In this document: positions 51,457-58,934 of the stretch, piece by piece
Layout: every line of letters starts with the position of its first letter
How positions within the stretch are numbered: position 1 is the first letter of the stretch
NCBI RefSeq assembly: GCF_002939985.1
Contig: NZ_MDFM01000030.1
Coordinates: 1 to 58,934, forward strand
Direction: 5' to 3'
Length of the DNA: 58,934 bases
Source: Xanthomonas hortorum pv. cynarae
GTDB lineage: Bacteria > Pseudomonadota > Gammaproteobacteria > Xanthomonadales > Xanthomonadaceae
Position numbers and translations under genes: made by a program
The notes under the pieces: model-generated
What the model was told of the DNA's origin: nothing
The model's database searches: none
The model's input: the letters and a program-made list of their open reading frames with translations, nothing else

Positions 51457-52434
51457 ATGAGCGACACCACGATGACCGCCATCGCCATCCGCGATGGCAA
51501 GGGCGATGCGGATGCGCTGTACGTCAGCGTGCAACCGCGGCCGCGTCCCGCGCCGGGGCATGTGTTGATCCGCGTGCACGCCGCCGGCATCAATCGTCCC
51601 GATCTGCTGCAACGTGCCGGCCACTATCCGCCGCCGCCCGGCGCGCCGGAGACGCTTGGGCTGGAAATCGCAGGCGAAATCGTGGAGCCGGCCGGTCGCT
51701 GGAAAGTGGGCGATCGCGTGTGTGCATTGCTGGGCGGCGGCGGCTACGCGCAGTACGCAGCGGTCGACGCGCGCCATGTACTGCCGATTCCGGCCGGCAT
51801 GGATCTGGTGCACGCCGCCGCATTACCGGAAACCATCTTTACCGCCTACGCCAACCTGTTCGAGCACGGCCGGCTCGCGGCCGGCGAGTGGCTGTTGCTG
51901 CATGGCGCCACCTCCGGGATCGGCGTCACCGCGATCCAGATGGCCAAGGCCGCCGGCGCGCGTGTATTGGCTACCGCACGTTCGGCGGGCAAGGCGGCAC
52001 AGGCGCGCGAACTGGGCGCCGATGTGGCGATCGACTCCACCACCGAATCGTTTGTCGCCGTGGCCAAGGCGCACGGCGGTGTGGATGTGTCGCTCGACAT
52101 GGTGGGCGCGGCGGTGTTCGCCGATACCCTGGAGGCGCTCAATCCGCGCGGGCGCATCGTCTACATCGCCTCGCAGGCCGGTTCGACCATCGAGGTGCCG
52201 ATTCCGCTGCTGATGCGCAAGCAGGCGATCCTCACCGGTTCGACGCTGCGCCCGCGCAGTGCCGACGAAAAGGCGCGTCTGGCGGCGGAAGTGGAGCGCG
52301 TGGTGTGGCCGTGGATCGCGCAGGGCAAGCTGCGCGTGCTGCTCGACAAGCGCTTCCCGCTGAGCGAGGCCGCTGCGGCGCATCGCTATCTGGAGCAGGG
52401 CAGCCACCTGGGCAAGGTGGTGCTGGAGATGTGA
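51457..52434 (+). CDS. NAD(P)H-quinone oxidoreductase, zinc-less MDR (PIG3-like)
   Basis: A 325-residue medium-chain reductase. The N-terminal catalytic domain has AAGINRPDLLQRAGHYPPPPGAP, typical of the PIG3/quinone reductase group; the Rossmann domain has LLHGATSGIGVTAIQMAKAAGARV for NADPH binding. The Cys/His zinc ligands of alcohol dehydrogenases are absent. It probably reduces quinones or enones. Stands alone; a weak hairpin (52449-52476) follows. Confidence 0.9.
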   Translation: MSDTTMTAIAIRDGKGDADALYVSVQPRPRPAPGHVLIRVHAAGINRPDLLQRAGHYPPPPGAPETLGLEIAGEIVEPAGRWKVGDRVCALLGGGGYAQYAAVDARHVLPIPAGMDLVHAAALPETIFTAYANLFEHGRLAAGEWLLLHGATSGIGVTAIQMAKAAGARVLATARSAGKAAQARELGADVAIDSTTESFVAVAKAHGGVDVSLDMVGAAVFADTLEALNPRGRIVYIASQAGSTIEVPIPLLMRKQAILTGSTLRPRSADEKARLAAEVERVVWPWIAQGKLRVLLDKRFPLSEAAAAHRYLEQGSHLGKVVLEM

Positions 52435-52606
52435 CTGCCTGCGGTCAGCTGCCTGGCATGCGCGTGTGTCAGGCAGGCGACTCCTGTCGCGGGCAGATCG
52501 GCCTTGGGTATCTTCGGCAGGGCATCCGTCCGCTCGTACTTTTTGACGAATCGCGAAACGATTCGGGCATGGGATGCAGTTGCAGCCGGCGTCGTTGCAC
52601 TGCAGA

Positions 52607-53014
52607 TCACATCGTCGTGTCGACGACCGCTTCAAGGTGGTGACCGTCCGGGTCGATGACGAACGCGGCGTAGTAATCGTCGCCGTAATCCGGCCGCAAG
52701 CCGGGTGCGCCGTTGCAGCTGCCGCCGTGCTGTAGCGCTGCCAGATGGAAGGCGTCTACCGCGCCGGCAGCGGAGGCGGCAAATGCCAGATGGAAGCCGG
52801 CCCCGGTTGCACAGAGCCTGGCGTCGCGCTGCTTCAACGCCAGGCTGTCTTCACCGCCGGGCCGGCCGTAGCCGACCGCCTGATCGAGCGTACCCGGCTC
52901 CAGATCGGACCACACCCGCACATAGCCGAGCGCGCCGAGTACGGCGTCGTAAAAGGCGGCCGATGCCTCGATCGTGCGAACGCCAAGCGAAACGTGATGC
53001 AACATCGGTGTCAT
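52607..53014 (-). CDS. VOC family protein
   Basis: A 135-residue glyoxalase-fold protein: MLHHVSLGVRTIEASAAFYDAVLGALGYVRV at the start and YYAAFVIDPDGHHLEAVV at the end, with the metal-binding His and Glu positions in place. It belongs to the group often annotated as lactoylglutathione lyase-like; the actual substrate is unknown. ATG 53014 or 53005 may start it. Confidence 0.85.
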   Translation of the reverse strand: MTPMLHHVSLGVRTIEASAAFYDAVLGALGYVRVWSDLEPGTLDQAVGYGRPGGEDSLALKQRDARLCATGAGFHLAFAASAAGAVDAFHLAALQHGGSCNGAPGLRPDYGDDYYAAFVIDPDGHHLEAVVDTTM

Positions 53015-53415
53015 CCCTCAAGGGTGGAGGCACATCCGCGTGCCGGCGGCGATCGTGGTCTGTGCCGGTACTGGCGTCAATTGGCGTGTCGGGAGGGTTC
53101 GCAAGATCGCATGCGTTGCCTGATCCGGAGATGGGCCATCGTCAGCTGGAGGCCGCGACCAGCCGGCCATGCTGCACCTTCGCAATGATGCAGCCGCGCA
53201 GCAATGGCCGCTCTTGCGCGGCCACCACGCGTCGCAGGTATAGCAAAACAAGCAGGAGCGATGTCTCGCGGCGAGCCGCACCCTGACCGTACACTGCGTG
53301 CTCGCGTGCAGGGCTGCGGAGCTGCATTGCGCCATTGCCGCGTTGGCCCCGCGCAATCGCTTTCCTCATGCGATCGAAGCGGCGCTGTCACTTCCACATC
53401 AGCACGAAGGTTTCG
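53015..53415. other. Divergent intergenic stretch without recognised gene
   Basis: It lies between the VOC gene (minus) and the sugar dehydrogenase (plus), so it should hold both promoters. I see no convincing promoter pair, repeat or RNA. Open frames here lack family-like sequence. Confidence 0.5.
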
Positions 53416-54351
53416 ATGAAGCATCCAGACGCATTGCGCATTGCCCTTGTCGGTATCGGCAAGATCGCCCGCGACCAGCATGTGCCCACCATCGCCGCGC
53501 GCGAGGATGTGCAGCTGGTCGCCACCGTCAGCCGGCACGGCACGGTCGATGGCGTGCCGGCCTATCACACGTTGGAAGAGGCGTTTGCTGCGCATCCGCA
53601 GATCGAGGCAGTGGCGTTGTGCACGCCACCGGTCGGGCGTCATGCGCTTGCCCAGGCCGCACTGAGCGCTGGCCGCCATGTGTTCCTGGAAAAGCCCCCC
53701 GCCGCTACGCTCGCAGAAATCGATGATCTACGTGCAGTGGCGCAGCGTGCGCAACGCAGCCTGTTCACCAGCTGGCATTCGCGGTCTGCCGCCGCTGTTG
53801 AACCTGCGCGGGCGTGGCTGGCCGACAAACAGATCCTGCGCGCGCACATCACCTGGAAAGAAGACATTCGCCATTGGCATCCGGGGCAGGACTGGATTCT
53901 GGAGCCGGGCGGCATGGGCGTTTTCGATCCCGGCATCAATGCGTTGTCCATCGTCACGCATCTGTTGCCACGCCCCTTCGCGCTGCGCGAGGCCGAGTTG
54001 CATACGCCGGAAAACCGCCAGGCACCGCTATACGCCAAGCTCGCCTTTGTCGATACTGCGGGTGTGCCGGTGACGGCCGAATTCGACTTCCTGCAAACCG
54101 GTCATCAGCGCTGGGATATCGAGGTGGAAACCACCGCAGGCCTGCTCATGCTCAGCGAGGGCGGTGCCAAGCTGAGCATCGATGGGCAGCCGCAGGCAGT
54201 GGATGCGGCCGGCGAGTACGACGGCTTGTATCGGCGCTTTGTGCAGCTGGTGCGCAGCGGCGAGTCGGAAGTGGATGTCGCGCCATTCGTGCACGTGGCC
54301 GACGCGTTTCTGCTGGCTGCACGCAAGGTTACCGCGCCGTTTGCCTGGTAG
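53416..54351 (+). CDS. Gfo/Idh/MocA dehydrogenase, probable D-galactose (L-arabinose) 1-dehydrogenase
   Basis: A 311-residue oxidoreductase: N-terminal Rossmann domain with LRIALVGIGKIARDQHVP and the EKPPAATL motif (Lys of the EKP triad), then a C-terminal substrate domain with WKEDIRHWHPGQDWI and GGMGVFDPGINALSI. The latter two blocks match what I recall of galactose 1-dehydrogenases, which oxidise the sugar to the lactone. ATG 53416 is preceded by GAAGG. Confidence 0.85.
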   Translation: MKHPDALRIALVGIGKIARDQHVPTIAAREDVQLVATVSRHGTVDGVPAYHTLEEAFAAHPQIEAVALCTPPVGRHALAQAALSAGRHVFLEKPPAATLAEIDDLRAVAQRAQRSLFTSWHSRSAAAVEPARAWLADKQILRAHITWKEDIRHWHPGQDWILEPGGMGVFDPGINALSIVTHLLPRPFALREAELHTPENRQAPLYAKLAFVDTAGVPVTAEFDFLQTGHQRWDIEVETTAGLLMLSEGGAKLSIDGQPQAVDAAGEYDGLYRRFVQLVRSGESEVDVAPFVHVADAFLLAARKVTAPFAW

Positions 54352-54499
54352 TCGGTCGCGCTCTCCAGGGTGCTGCAACATTGCAAACACTGGCCATTGG
54401 CCGGTGTTTTTTTGCGTCAAAGACCGCGCGTTTCCACGAGCGTGCTCCAGCGAAACGGCAGCAAATGCCTCGGGTCGACACTTCTGCTGCCGGCATGTC

Positions 54500-56170
54500 T
54501 CAGCGACTGTCCAGCACCGCCTTGTCCTGCCCGACAGTGGCGGTAGTGGTCACGCCATTGGCTGAAGTGGAACGACTCGCAAGCTTGCGCATCGCAGGTG
54601 CGATCTGCGCGCGGAAACGCCTAACCACCCATGCCTCGTCCAGCAGCGCAAACGCAAAGAAGCCCAGCAAGGTACCGGCTACCAGCGTGGGCGCGTGCGC
54701 AAACGTGCCGGGCAGCAACAGGCTCAGCCACAAAAAGATATTGGGCGAGGTCTGCAGCAGATGGATGTCCGAGGCGATGGCGGCACTGATGCGCTTGCCG
54801 GTCATCGCCTGGTGCGTGTGCAGATACAACGCGCTGCCCACGCGGCATGCCATCAATAGCGTAAACGGCAGCAGCAATGCAGCCCATGCCTGCCAGCCGC
54901 CATGCAGCAATGCATCGGCCAGCGCCGCTCCGTCGGCGCGCAGCGAGACCAGCAAGGCCATCGGTACCATCGTCAATGAGCCAACCCAGCCCCAGTTGGT
55001 TGAGAGCTTGCCGGCCGCGATCGGGCGCACACGCCGCCAGCCCTGTGCGAGCAAGGAGGGCAACGCCAAGGCAAGCAACAGCACCACGAAGAAGCGCTCC
55101 AGCGCATGCGCGTTGCCCAGTACTTCACGGTGGTCCACATACAACACCAATAACAGCACCGGCAGCAGGATCGACAGCACCAACGTGTAGCGTGCCGCAA
55201 AAAAGTAATCGCCACCGCGCGCCAGCGAGAAGGTCGGTACCGACAAGGCGGGCGGCACGATCAGCAGCAAGCCGATCACATGGATCCATTCGTTCTGGAA
55301 GTGTGTGAGCAGGAACATGGCACACAGCGCGCGTGCCACGCTGATGATGCTGAGTGCGATGTTTTCCGGACCTTGGGTCAGGCGCAGAGCGCCCGGTTCG
55401 ATACGCACCGACAGGAAGAAGGCATTCGCTGCCAGCAGCGCGACGACGGCGGTGGTGGTGACGACATGCGGAAGACTGACGCCCAGGCACGACAGTGCGA
55501 AACCGCTGATTGCCGCGAGCAACATCCATTGCAATAGGCGGATCTCGGTCTGCTCGCCCAGATAATTCATGCGCGATGAGCTGCGCGCGGTCATCTGCTT
55601 GAGTTCGTCCCACGACAGCGGGCGCGAATTGGGCAGGCGGAAGTCGATGTACTCGGCAGGGGGCAGGCCAGAGGCAATCAGCGCGAACACTTCGACGATG
55701 TACTTGTGCGCCACCACCAGGACCTGCTTGCCTTGTCGATCCAGCGGGGCCAGCACGGTGTCGTAGTAGTGCTTGCAACGCGCATACATGTCCATCCAGT
55801 GTTCGCCATCGGGTGGCGCTCCATCAGCGTCGTGAAAGCAAGCGTCGTAGAGACGATGGCCGATCGACTTCTTGATCAAGGTCTTGTTCTTGCCGGCAAA
55901 AATGCCGAAATCGCGCTCCACCAAGGCGGCGCTCGAGCGCACCTGCGGGTTGCCTTGCGCACCCTCCAGAATGATGGCCGCTGTGGCCTGGGCACGCTCC
56001 AATGTGGACACATGCACTTCGTCGAAACGTAATGCGCGTTGGCGCACGTGGCGTGCTGCCTGCTGTGCCTGGCGGCGGCCGAGCGGCGTGAGCGGTGAGT
56101 TCTGCGCACCGGCAAAATAGTTCTGTTCGTTGGCGAGCGACTCACCATGGCGCACGAAATAGAGAGGCAT
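54500..56170 (-). CDS. Histidine phosphatase domain fused to a multi-span membrane domain
   Basis: The 556-residue protein starts with a phosphoglycerate-mutase-like phosphatase (about 1-200): LYFVRHGESLANEQ (catalytic His8 after Arg7), STLERAQATA, LVERDFGIFAGK and VVAHKYIVEVFAL (second catalytic His). After about residue 225 come roughly ten hydrophobic segments (for example LLQWMLLAAISGFALSCLG, FFVVLLLALALPSLLA, TLVAGTLLGFFAFALL) with no family I recognise. The tail is hydrophilic. A phosphatase attached to a possible transporter suggests coupling of dephosphorylation to transport or lipid metabolism, but this is speculative. The start at 56170 is where phosphatase homology begins. Confidence 0.82.
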   Translation of the reverse strand: MPLYFVRHGESLANEQNYFAGAQNSPLTPLGRRQAQQAARHVRQRALRFDEVHVSTLERAQATAAIILEGAQGNPQVRSSAALVERDFGIFAGKNKTLIKKSIGHRLYDACFHDADGAPPDGEHWMDMYARCKHYYDTVLAPLDRQGKQVLVVAHKYIVEVFALIASGLPPAEYIDFRLPNSRPLSWDELKQMTARSSSRMNYLGEQTEIRLLQWMLLAAISGFALSCLGVSLPHVVTTTAVVALLAANAFFLSVRIEPGALRLTQGPENIALSIISVARALCAMFLLTHFQNEWIHVIGLLLIVPPALSVPTFSLARGGDYFFAARYTLVLSILLPVLLLVLYVDHREVLGNAHALERFFVVLLLALALPSLLAQGWRRVRPIAAGKLSTNWGWVGSLTMVPMALLVSLRADGAALADALLHGGWQAWAALLLPFTLLMACRVGSALYLHTHQAMTGKRISAAIASDIHLLQTSPNIFLWLSLLLPGTFAHAPTLVAGTLLGFFAFALLDEAWVVRRFRAQIAPAMRKLASRSTSANGVTTTATVGQDKAVLDSR

Positions 56171-56800
56171 CGCATTGCTCCGGTCTGCTGCATAGTTCAT
56201 CGAGACTGAGGCGTCGCTGCCTGAAGCAGGGCGGCGTCGCCTCATCGGGGGATAGCTGCGGCGCATGCGATGTGCTGATCACACTGCATGCGTCGAGTTG
56301 CCCCCGTAGGTCCGGCGAACAAGCGGCTTCGTTGCAGTCGCGAGATTTCTTTTTTCAATCAATGCGAGTTGAACGCGAGCGCGCGTTGATGGTGCTGCGA
56401 TATTTCGCTCCCTCTGCGTTGCCGCATCACGTGTGCGAGCGTTACTGGAAACATAGGAAAACTGCGCAAATTATTCGGGAGATAAAAAGTCATTCGCGGC
56501 CATGACGCGGCAGAGGCACCGTGTCGATCTCAACAAGGCGGTGTATTGGCAGGTTCACAGGTGCGCTACAAGTCACCTTGTCGTGCGATGAGAACAGTGG
56601 CGTGTGGCGTATTTGCCTGGATTGCCTCGCAACTCAACGACGCCAAAGACGTGCCCCGCGCGCGGGCAGGGGATGGGGATGACGCGTGCTGTCCAGGCGT
56701 GGCCGGCCGATGAAGCAGATGCCCCCGGTAAGCGCGCCGAGCACCAGGACCACGCGCTGGCCGCTAAACTATGCCCATACCCACCTGCCGACCCATTCCC
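56171..56800. other. 630-base stretch without recognised gene
   Basis: Between the divergent phosphatase-membrane fusion and DUF2058 genes. Several frames are open on both strands but are Arg/Ala-rich shadows without start signals or recognisable motifs. Part of it (56330-56500) is more AT-rich, which may indicate promoters. Confidence 0.5.
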
Positions 56801-57346
56801 ATGCGCAATCCACTGCAAGAACAACTGCTCAAGGCTGGCCTGGTCAAGAAGGCCCAGGTGGACAAGGTCGCACGCGAGCAGCTCAAGCAGCGCCACGCCA
56901 AGGGCGCAGCGGTGGCGCCGACAGACGTGGACAAGGTGGACACCGCGCGTCTGCAGGCCGAGCGCGCCGAACGCGATCGCGCGCTGGCCGAAGAGCGCAA
57001 GGTGCAACTTCGGCGGCAGGAGGTGCTGGCCCAGGTCCGGCAGATCGTGGAGACCAGCAAGGTCAAGCGCGAGGGCGAGATCGACTACCGTTTCAACGAC
57101 GGCAGCGTCATCCGCAGCGTGCTGGTCAACCCCACGCTGCGCAGCCAGTTGGCCAGTGGCGCACTTGTGATCGCACGCCACGGCGACGGCTTCGAGCTGA
57201 TTCCACGCGCAGCCGCCGACAAGGTTTACAGCCGCGATGCGGACACCGTGGTGCTGGACCATGGCCGCAGCAGCGCCCCCGCAGCGACAGACAGCGACGA
57301 TGACTATTACAGCCAGTTCAAGGTGCCGGACGATCTGATCTGGTGA
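56801..57346 (+). CDS. DUF2058 (YaiL-like) protein
   Basis: A 181-residue soluble protein beginning MRNPLQEQLLKAGLV, followed by a long Arg/Glu/Lys-rich helix (VDTARLQAERAERDRALAEE) and the conserved INYRF-like block EIDYRFNDGSVIRSVLVN. This matches DUF2058, a nucleoprotein-like family of unknown function. ATG 56801 begins the conserved region; an ATG 30 bases upstream is in frame. Confidence 0.85.
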   Translation: MRNPLQEQLLKAGLVKKAQVDKVAREQLKQRHAKGAAVAPTDVDKVDTARLQAERAERDRALAEERKVQLRRQEVLAQVRQIVETSKVKREGEIDYRFNDGSVIRSVLVNPTLRSQLASGALVIARHGDGFELIPRAAADKVYSRDADTVVLDHGRSSAPAATDSDDDYYSQFKVPDDLIW

Positions 57347-57404
57347 GTGGCCGCGTGCAAGGCTGCACGCTACCCTGGCGGTCTTTGTCGCCTCCAACAC
57401 TGCC

Positions 57405-57962
57405 ATGTCGATCGTTCTAACGCCGTTCGCCCGTACCCGTTTGTTCCCGCGCGGTGGTCGCGGCAACGCCATCCAGGGCTGCACGCCCGCGCAGTTCATC
57501 CAGCGGCTCAATGACGACGCGCCGGTACGCGTGATCGAAGGCTATGCGCCGTTCTGTCGGTTGCACGTGCACCGCAACTGGACCTCGACCCGCTGCCTCA
57601 CTGCGCCGATCACCGGCGACAATCGTCACTTGCTGCGTTCCGGCTACGAGGCGCGCAGTACGCAGGAATTGCCGGTGCTGGTGCGTTGGTTCGAAGGTGT
57701 CGAACCGCCGGTGGCCACGTATCTCTTGCCGATTTTGTATAGCCGCGATCAGCTGGCGAAAGAAGGCTCGCCCATCGACGCTGACTGGGGCGTAGTCGGT
57801 TGCCTCTATACCACCGAGCCGGAGGAAATCCCGATGGCGCCGATCACGATGTTGCGCAACGCACTGGGGGTGGAAGAAGGCGGCTCCGGCACACCGCTTG
57901 ATCGTGACGCGTATCGGCGCAGCGTTGCGTTCTGGGAACGCAATGCGAATTGGCGGCCTTAG
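57405..57962 (+). CDS. DUF3228 family protein
   Basis: A 185-residue soluble protein starting MSIVLTPFARTRLFPRGGRG with later blocks CRLHVHRNWTSTRCLT, YLLPILYSRDQLAKEG and DADWGVVGCLYTTEPEEIPM, which match DUF3228, found across plants and bacteria. Function is unknown. It follows the DUF2058 gene by 58 bases and may share its transcript. Confidence 0.8.
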   Translation: MSIVLTPFARTRLFPRGGRGNAIQGCTPAQFIQRLNDDAPVRVIEGYAPFCRLHVHRNWTSTRCLTAPITGDNRHLLRSGYEARSTQELPVLVRWFEGVEPPVATYLLPILYSRDQLAKEGSPIDADWGVVGCLYTTEPEEIPMAPITMLRNALGVEEGGSGTPLDRDAYRRSVAFWERNANWRP

Positions 57963-58173
57963 CAGGCAGATCGCTCGTGTCGTATCGTGCGATTTTCGCG
58001 CGGCAGACAGAAGAGCACTGCTCTTGAACTCAGGCCTGTCGGCGGCGCGGTGCTGCTTCGCCGCCGCGCGCGTCTCCTTTCGCTGAGCGTGAGATGGGGT
58101 TGCACTTACGACTGCAGAGCCGAGCTGCGTGTGCTGTTTTCGGACTCGCCGCAGCTCGACATTCTGGTAACTG

Positions 58174-58767
58174 TCAGAACCGATATTCGGCATTCACCGA
58201 CGCCATGTCGGTGCTCAAGTCCACTTCGAATTTCTTGGCGTTGTAATGGTCGTAGTTGGCGCCGATGCTGAAGTGTTCGCCCAGGTTGTAGCCCACGCCA
58301 GCGCCTGCATACCACGACAGCTTGTCCAGGTCGGCGCGGTCCGACACGGTGTCATTGCGCAGGCCTTGACCCTTCCAGCCATACAGCCCACCACGCATGC
58401 TGGCATACCACTTGTCGCCGAGTGCGAAGCGCTGATTCACGCCTACCGTCCATCCACGCAGCTGGCTCTCGTCTTCGACGACAGCGTCACCGTTGAAGAG
58501 ATTCTTTGCCTGGATGTTGCCAAGATCGTTGTAGCCAGCTTCCGGACCAATCGACAGCCATGGAAATAGCACGTTCCAGCGATACCCGGCGGAGACGTTG
58601 TAGCCGGTATCGCTACCATCGTATGGCCCGCTCTTGAGCGAGGTGCGGCCGACGCCGCCGTTGACGAACCACCCTGATCCGTCGCCGGCTGCACCCTGTG
58701 CAAAGACATCGGGTGCTGCTGTCAGGACCAGCGCAGAGAGCGCCAACGTGAGCATGCTTTTTTTCAT
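58174..58767 (-). CDS. Outer-membrane beta-barrel protein
   Basis: A 197-residue protein with a signal peptide (MKKSMLTLALSALVLTAAPDVFAQ, cut after FAQ or FA) and alternating strands: WFVNGGVGRTSL, YNVSAGYRWN, LSIGPEAGYND, WTVGVNQRFALG, YAGAGVGYNLGEHFSIGANYD, and a C-terminal NAEYRF with terminal Phe. This is an eight-strand OmpA/OmpX-like porin-family barrel. AAGAGAAC precedes the ATG as ribosome site. Substrate or role is unknown. Confidence 0.88.
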   Translation of the reverse strand: MKKSMLTLALSALVLTAAPDVFAQGAAGDGSGWFVNGGVGRTSLKSGPYDGSDTGYNVSAGYRWNVLFPWLSIGPEAGYNDLGNIQAKNLFNGDAVVEDESQLRGWTVGVNQRFALGDKWYASMRGGLYGWKGQGLRNDTVSDRADLDKLSWYAGAGVGYNLGEHFSIGANYDHYNAKKFEVDLSTDMASVNAEYRF

Positions 58768-58934
58768 GACAGGTTCTCTTGAGAATACGAGTGCGGCAGG
58801 GAATCACCAACGCAGGCCATGAGTCAGCGCAAGCGTTGCAGCGCGACGTTAGAGCGTGTTATGAACTTTGAAATAGAGCGGCTGCATTTCCAAGCATCAG
58901 GATCGTGAAGACGACAAAGTGCAAACCGGCCAAC

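Noticed and set aside
56573..57511. Minus-strand frame opposite DUF2058
   Set aside because: Shadow of the plus-strand gene, with no start signal or motif.

Overview
The window is GC-rich chromosomal DNA from a Xanthomonas-type gammaproteobacterium. Evidence for this is the gene order lpoA/rsmI/rnpB followed by a long division and cell wall (dcw) cluster running into lpxC and secA, a type IV secretion effector with the Xanthomonadaceae C-terminal XVIPCD signal, and abundant Xanthomonas-style intergenic repeats. I cannot name the species from sequence alone.

Layout. 1-1781: a heptamer minisatellite and a secreted S15/CocE-like alpha/beta hydrolase. 1782-2691: two long palindromic repeats and a likely KdpE control region. 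2692-10760: kdpFABCDE, the high-affinity K+ pump with its sensor kinase and response regulator. 10885-12948 (minus): a lysozyme-like type IV effector and its LprI-type lipoprotein immunity partner, visibly more AT-rich than the surroundings. 13046-17099 (minus): an FAD-linked oxidase, a YdjM-like membrane hydrolase, yraN and lpoA, divergent from rsmI. 18146-18500: RNase P RNA, then a duplicated 110-bp repeat, a ccdAB toxin-antitoxin pair and an NRDE protein.

20493-42886: the dcw cluster mraZ-rsmH-ftsL-(69-bp repeat ORF)-ftsI-murE-murF-mraY-ftsW-murG-murC-ddlB-ftsQ-ftsA-ftsZ, a terminator, lpxC, dciA (opposite strand), an M23 endopeptidase and secA. Almost every junction up to ftsA is a stop/start overlap, so translation is coupled. 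murD is missing from its usual place between mraY and ftsW. 43277-58767: assorted genes, namely two VOC proteins, a MutT/ThiE-like fusion, a P-loop kinase, a large autotransporter, metF, a quinone oxidoreductase, a sugar 1-dehydrogenase, a histidine phosphatase fused to a membrane domain, two DUF proteins and an outer-membrane beta-barrel.

The most unusual signal is a dispersed family of palindromic elements. The arms are runs of a 7-bp unit: G-rich GGGAATC/GGGATTG on the left, its complement on the right, around a variable centre that often carries a GCAACAGCG-like motif. Seven complete copies and one edge copy occur here, always at gene ends or between genes. In four places (KdpC, RsmH, MurG, FtsQ) the element encodes the protein's C-terminal tail. 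A second oddity is a three-copy 69-bp repeat between ftsL and ftsI that forms a small ORF and keeps stop/start overlaps at both ends.
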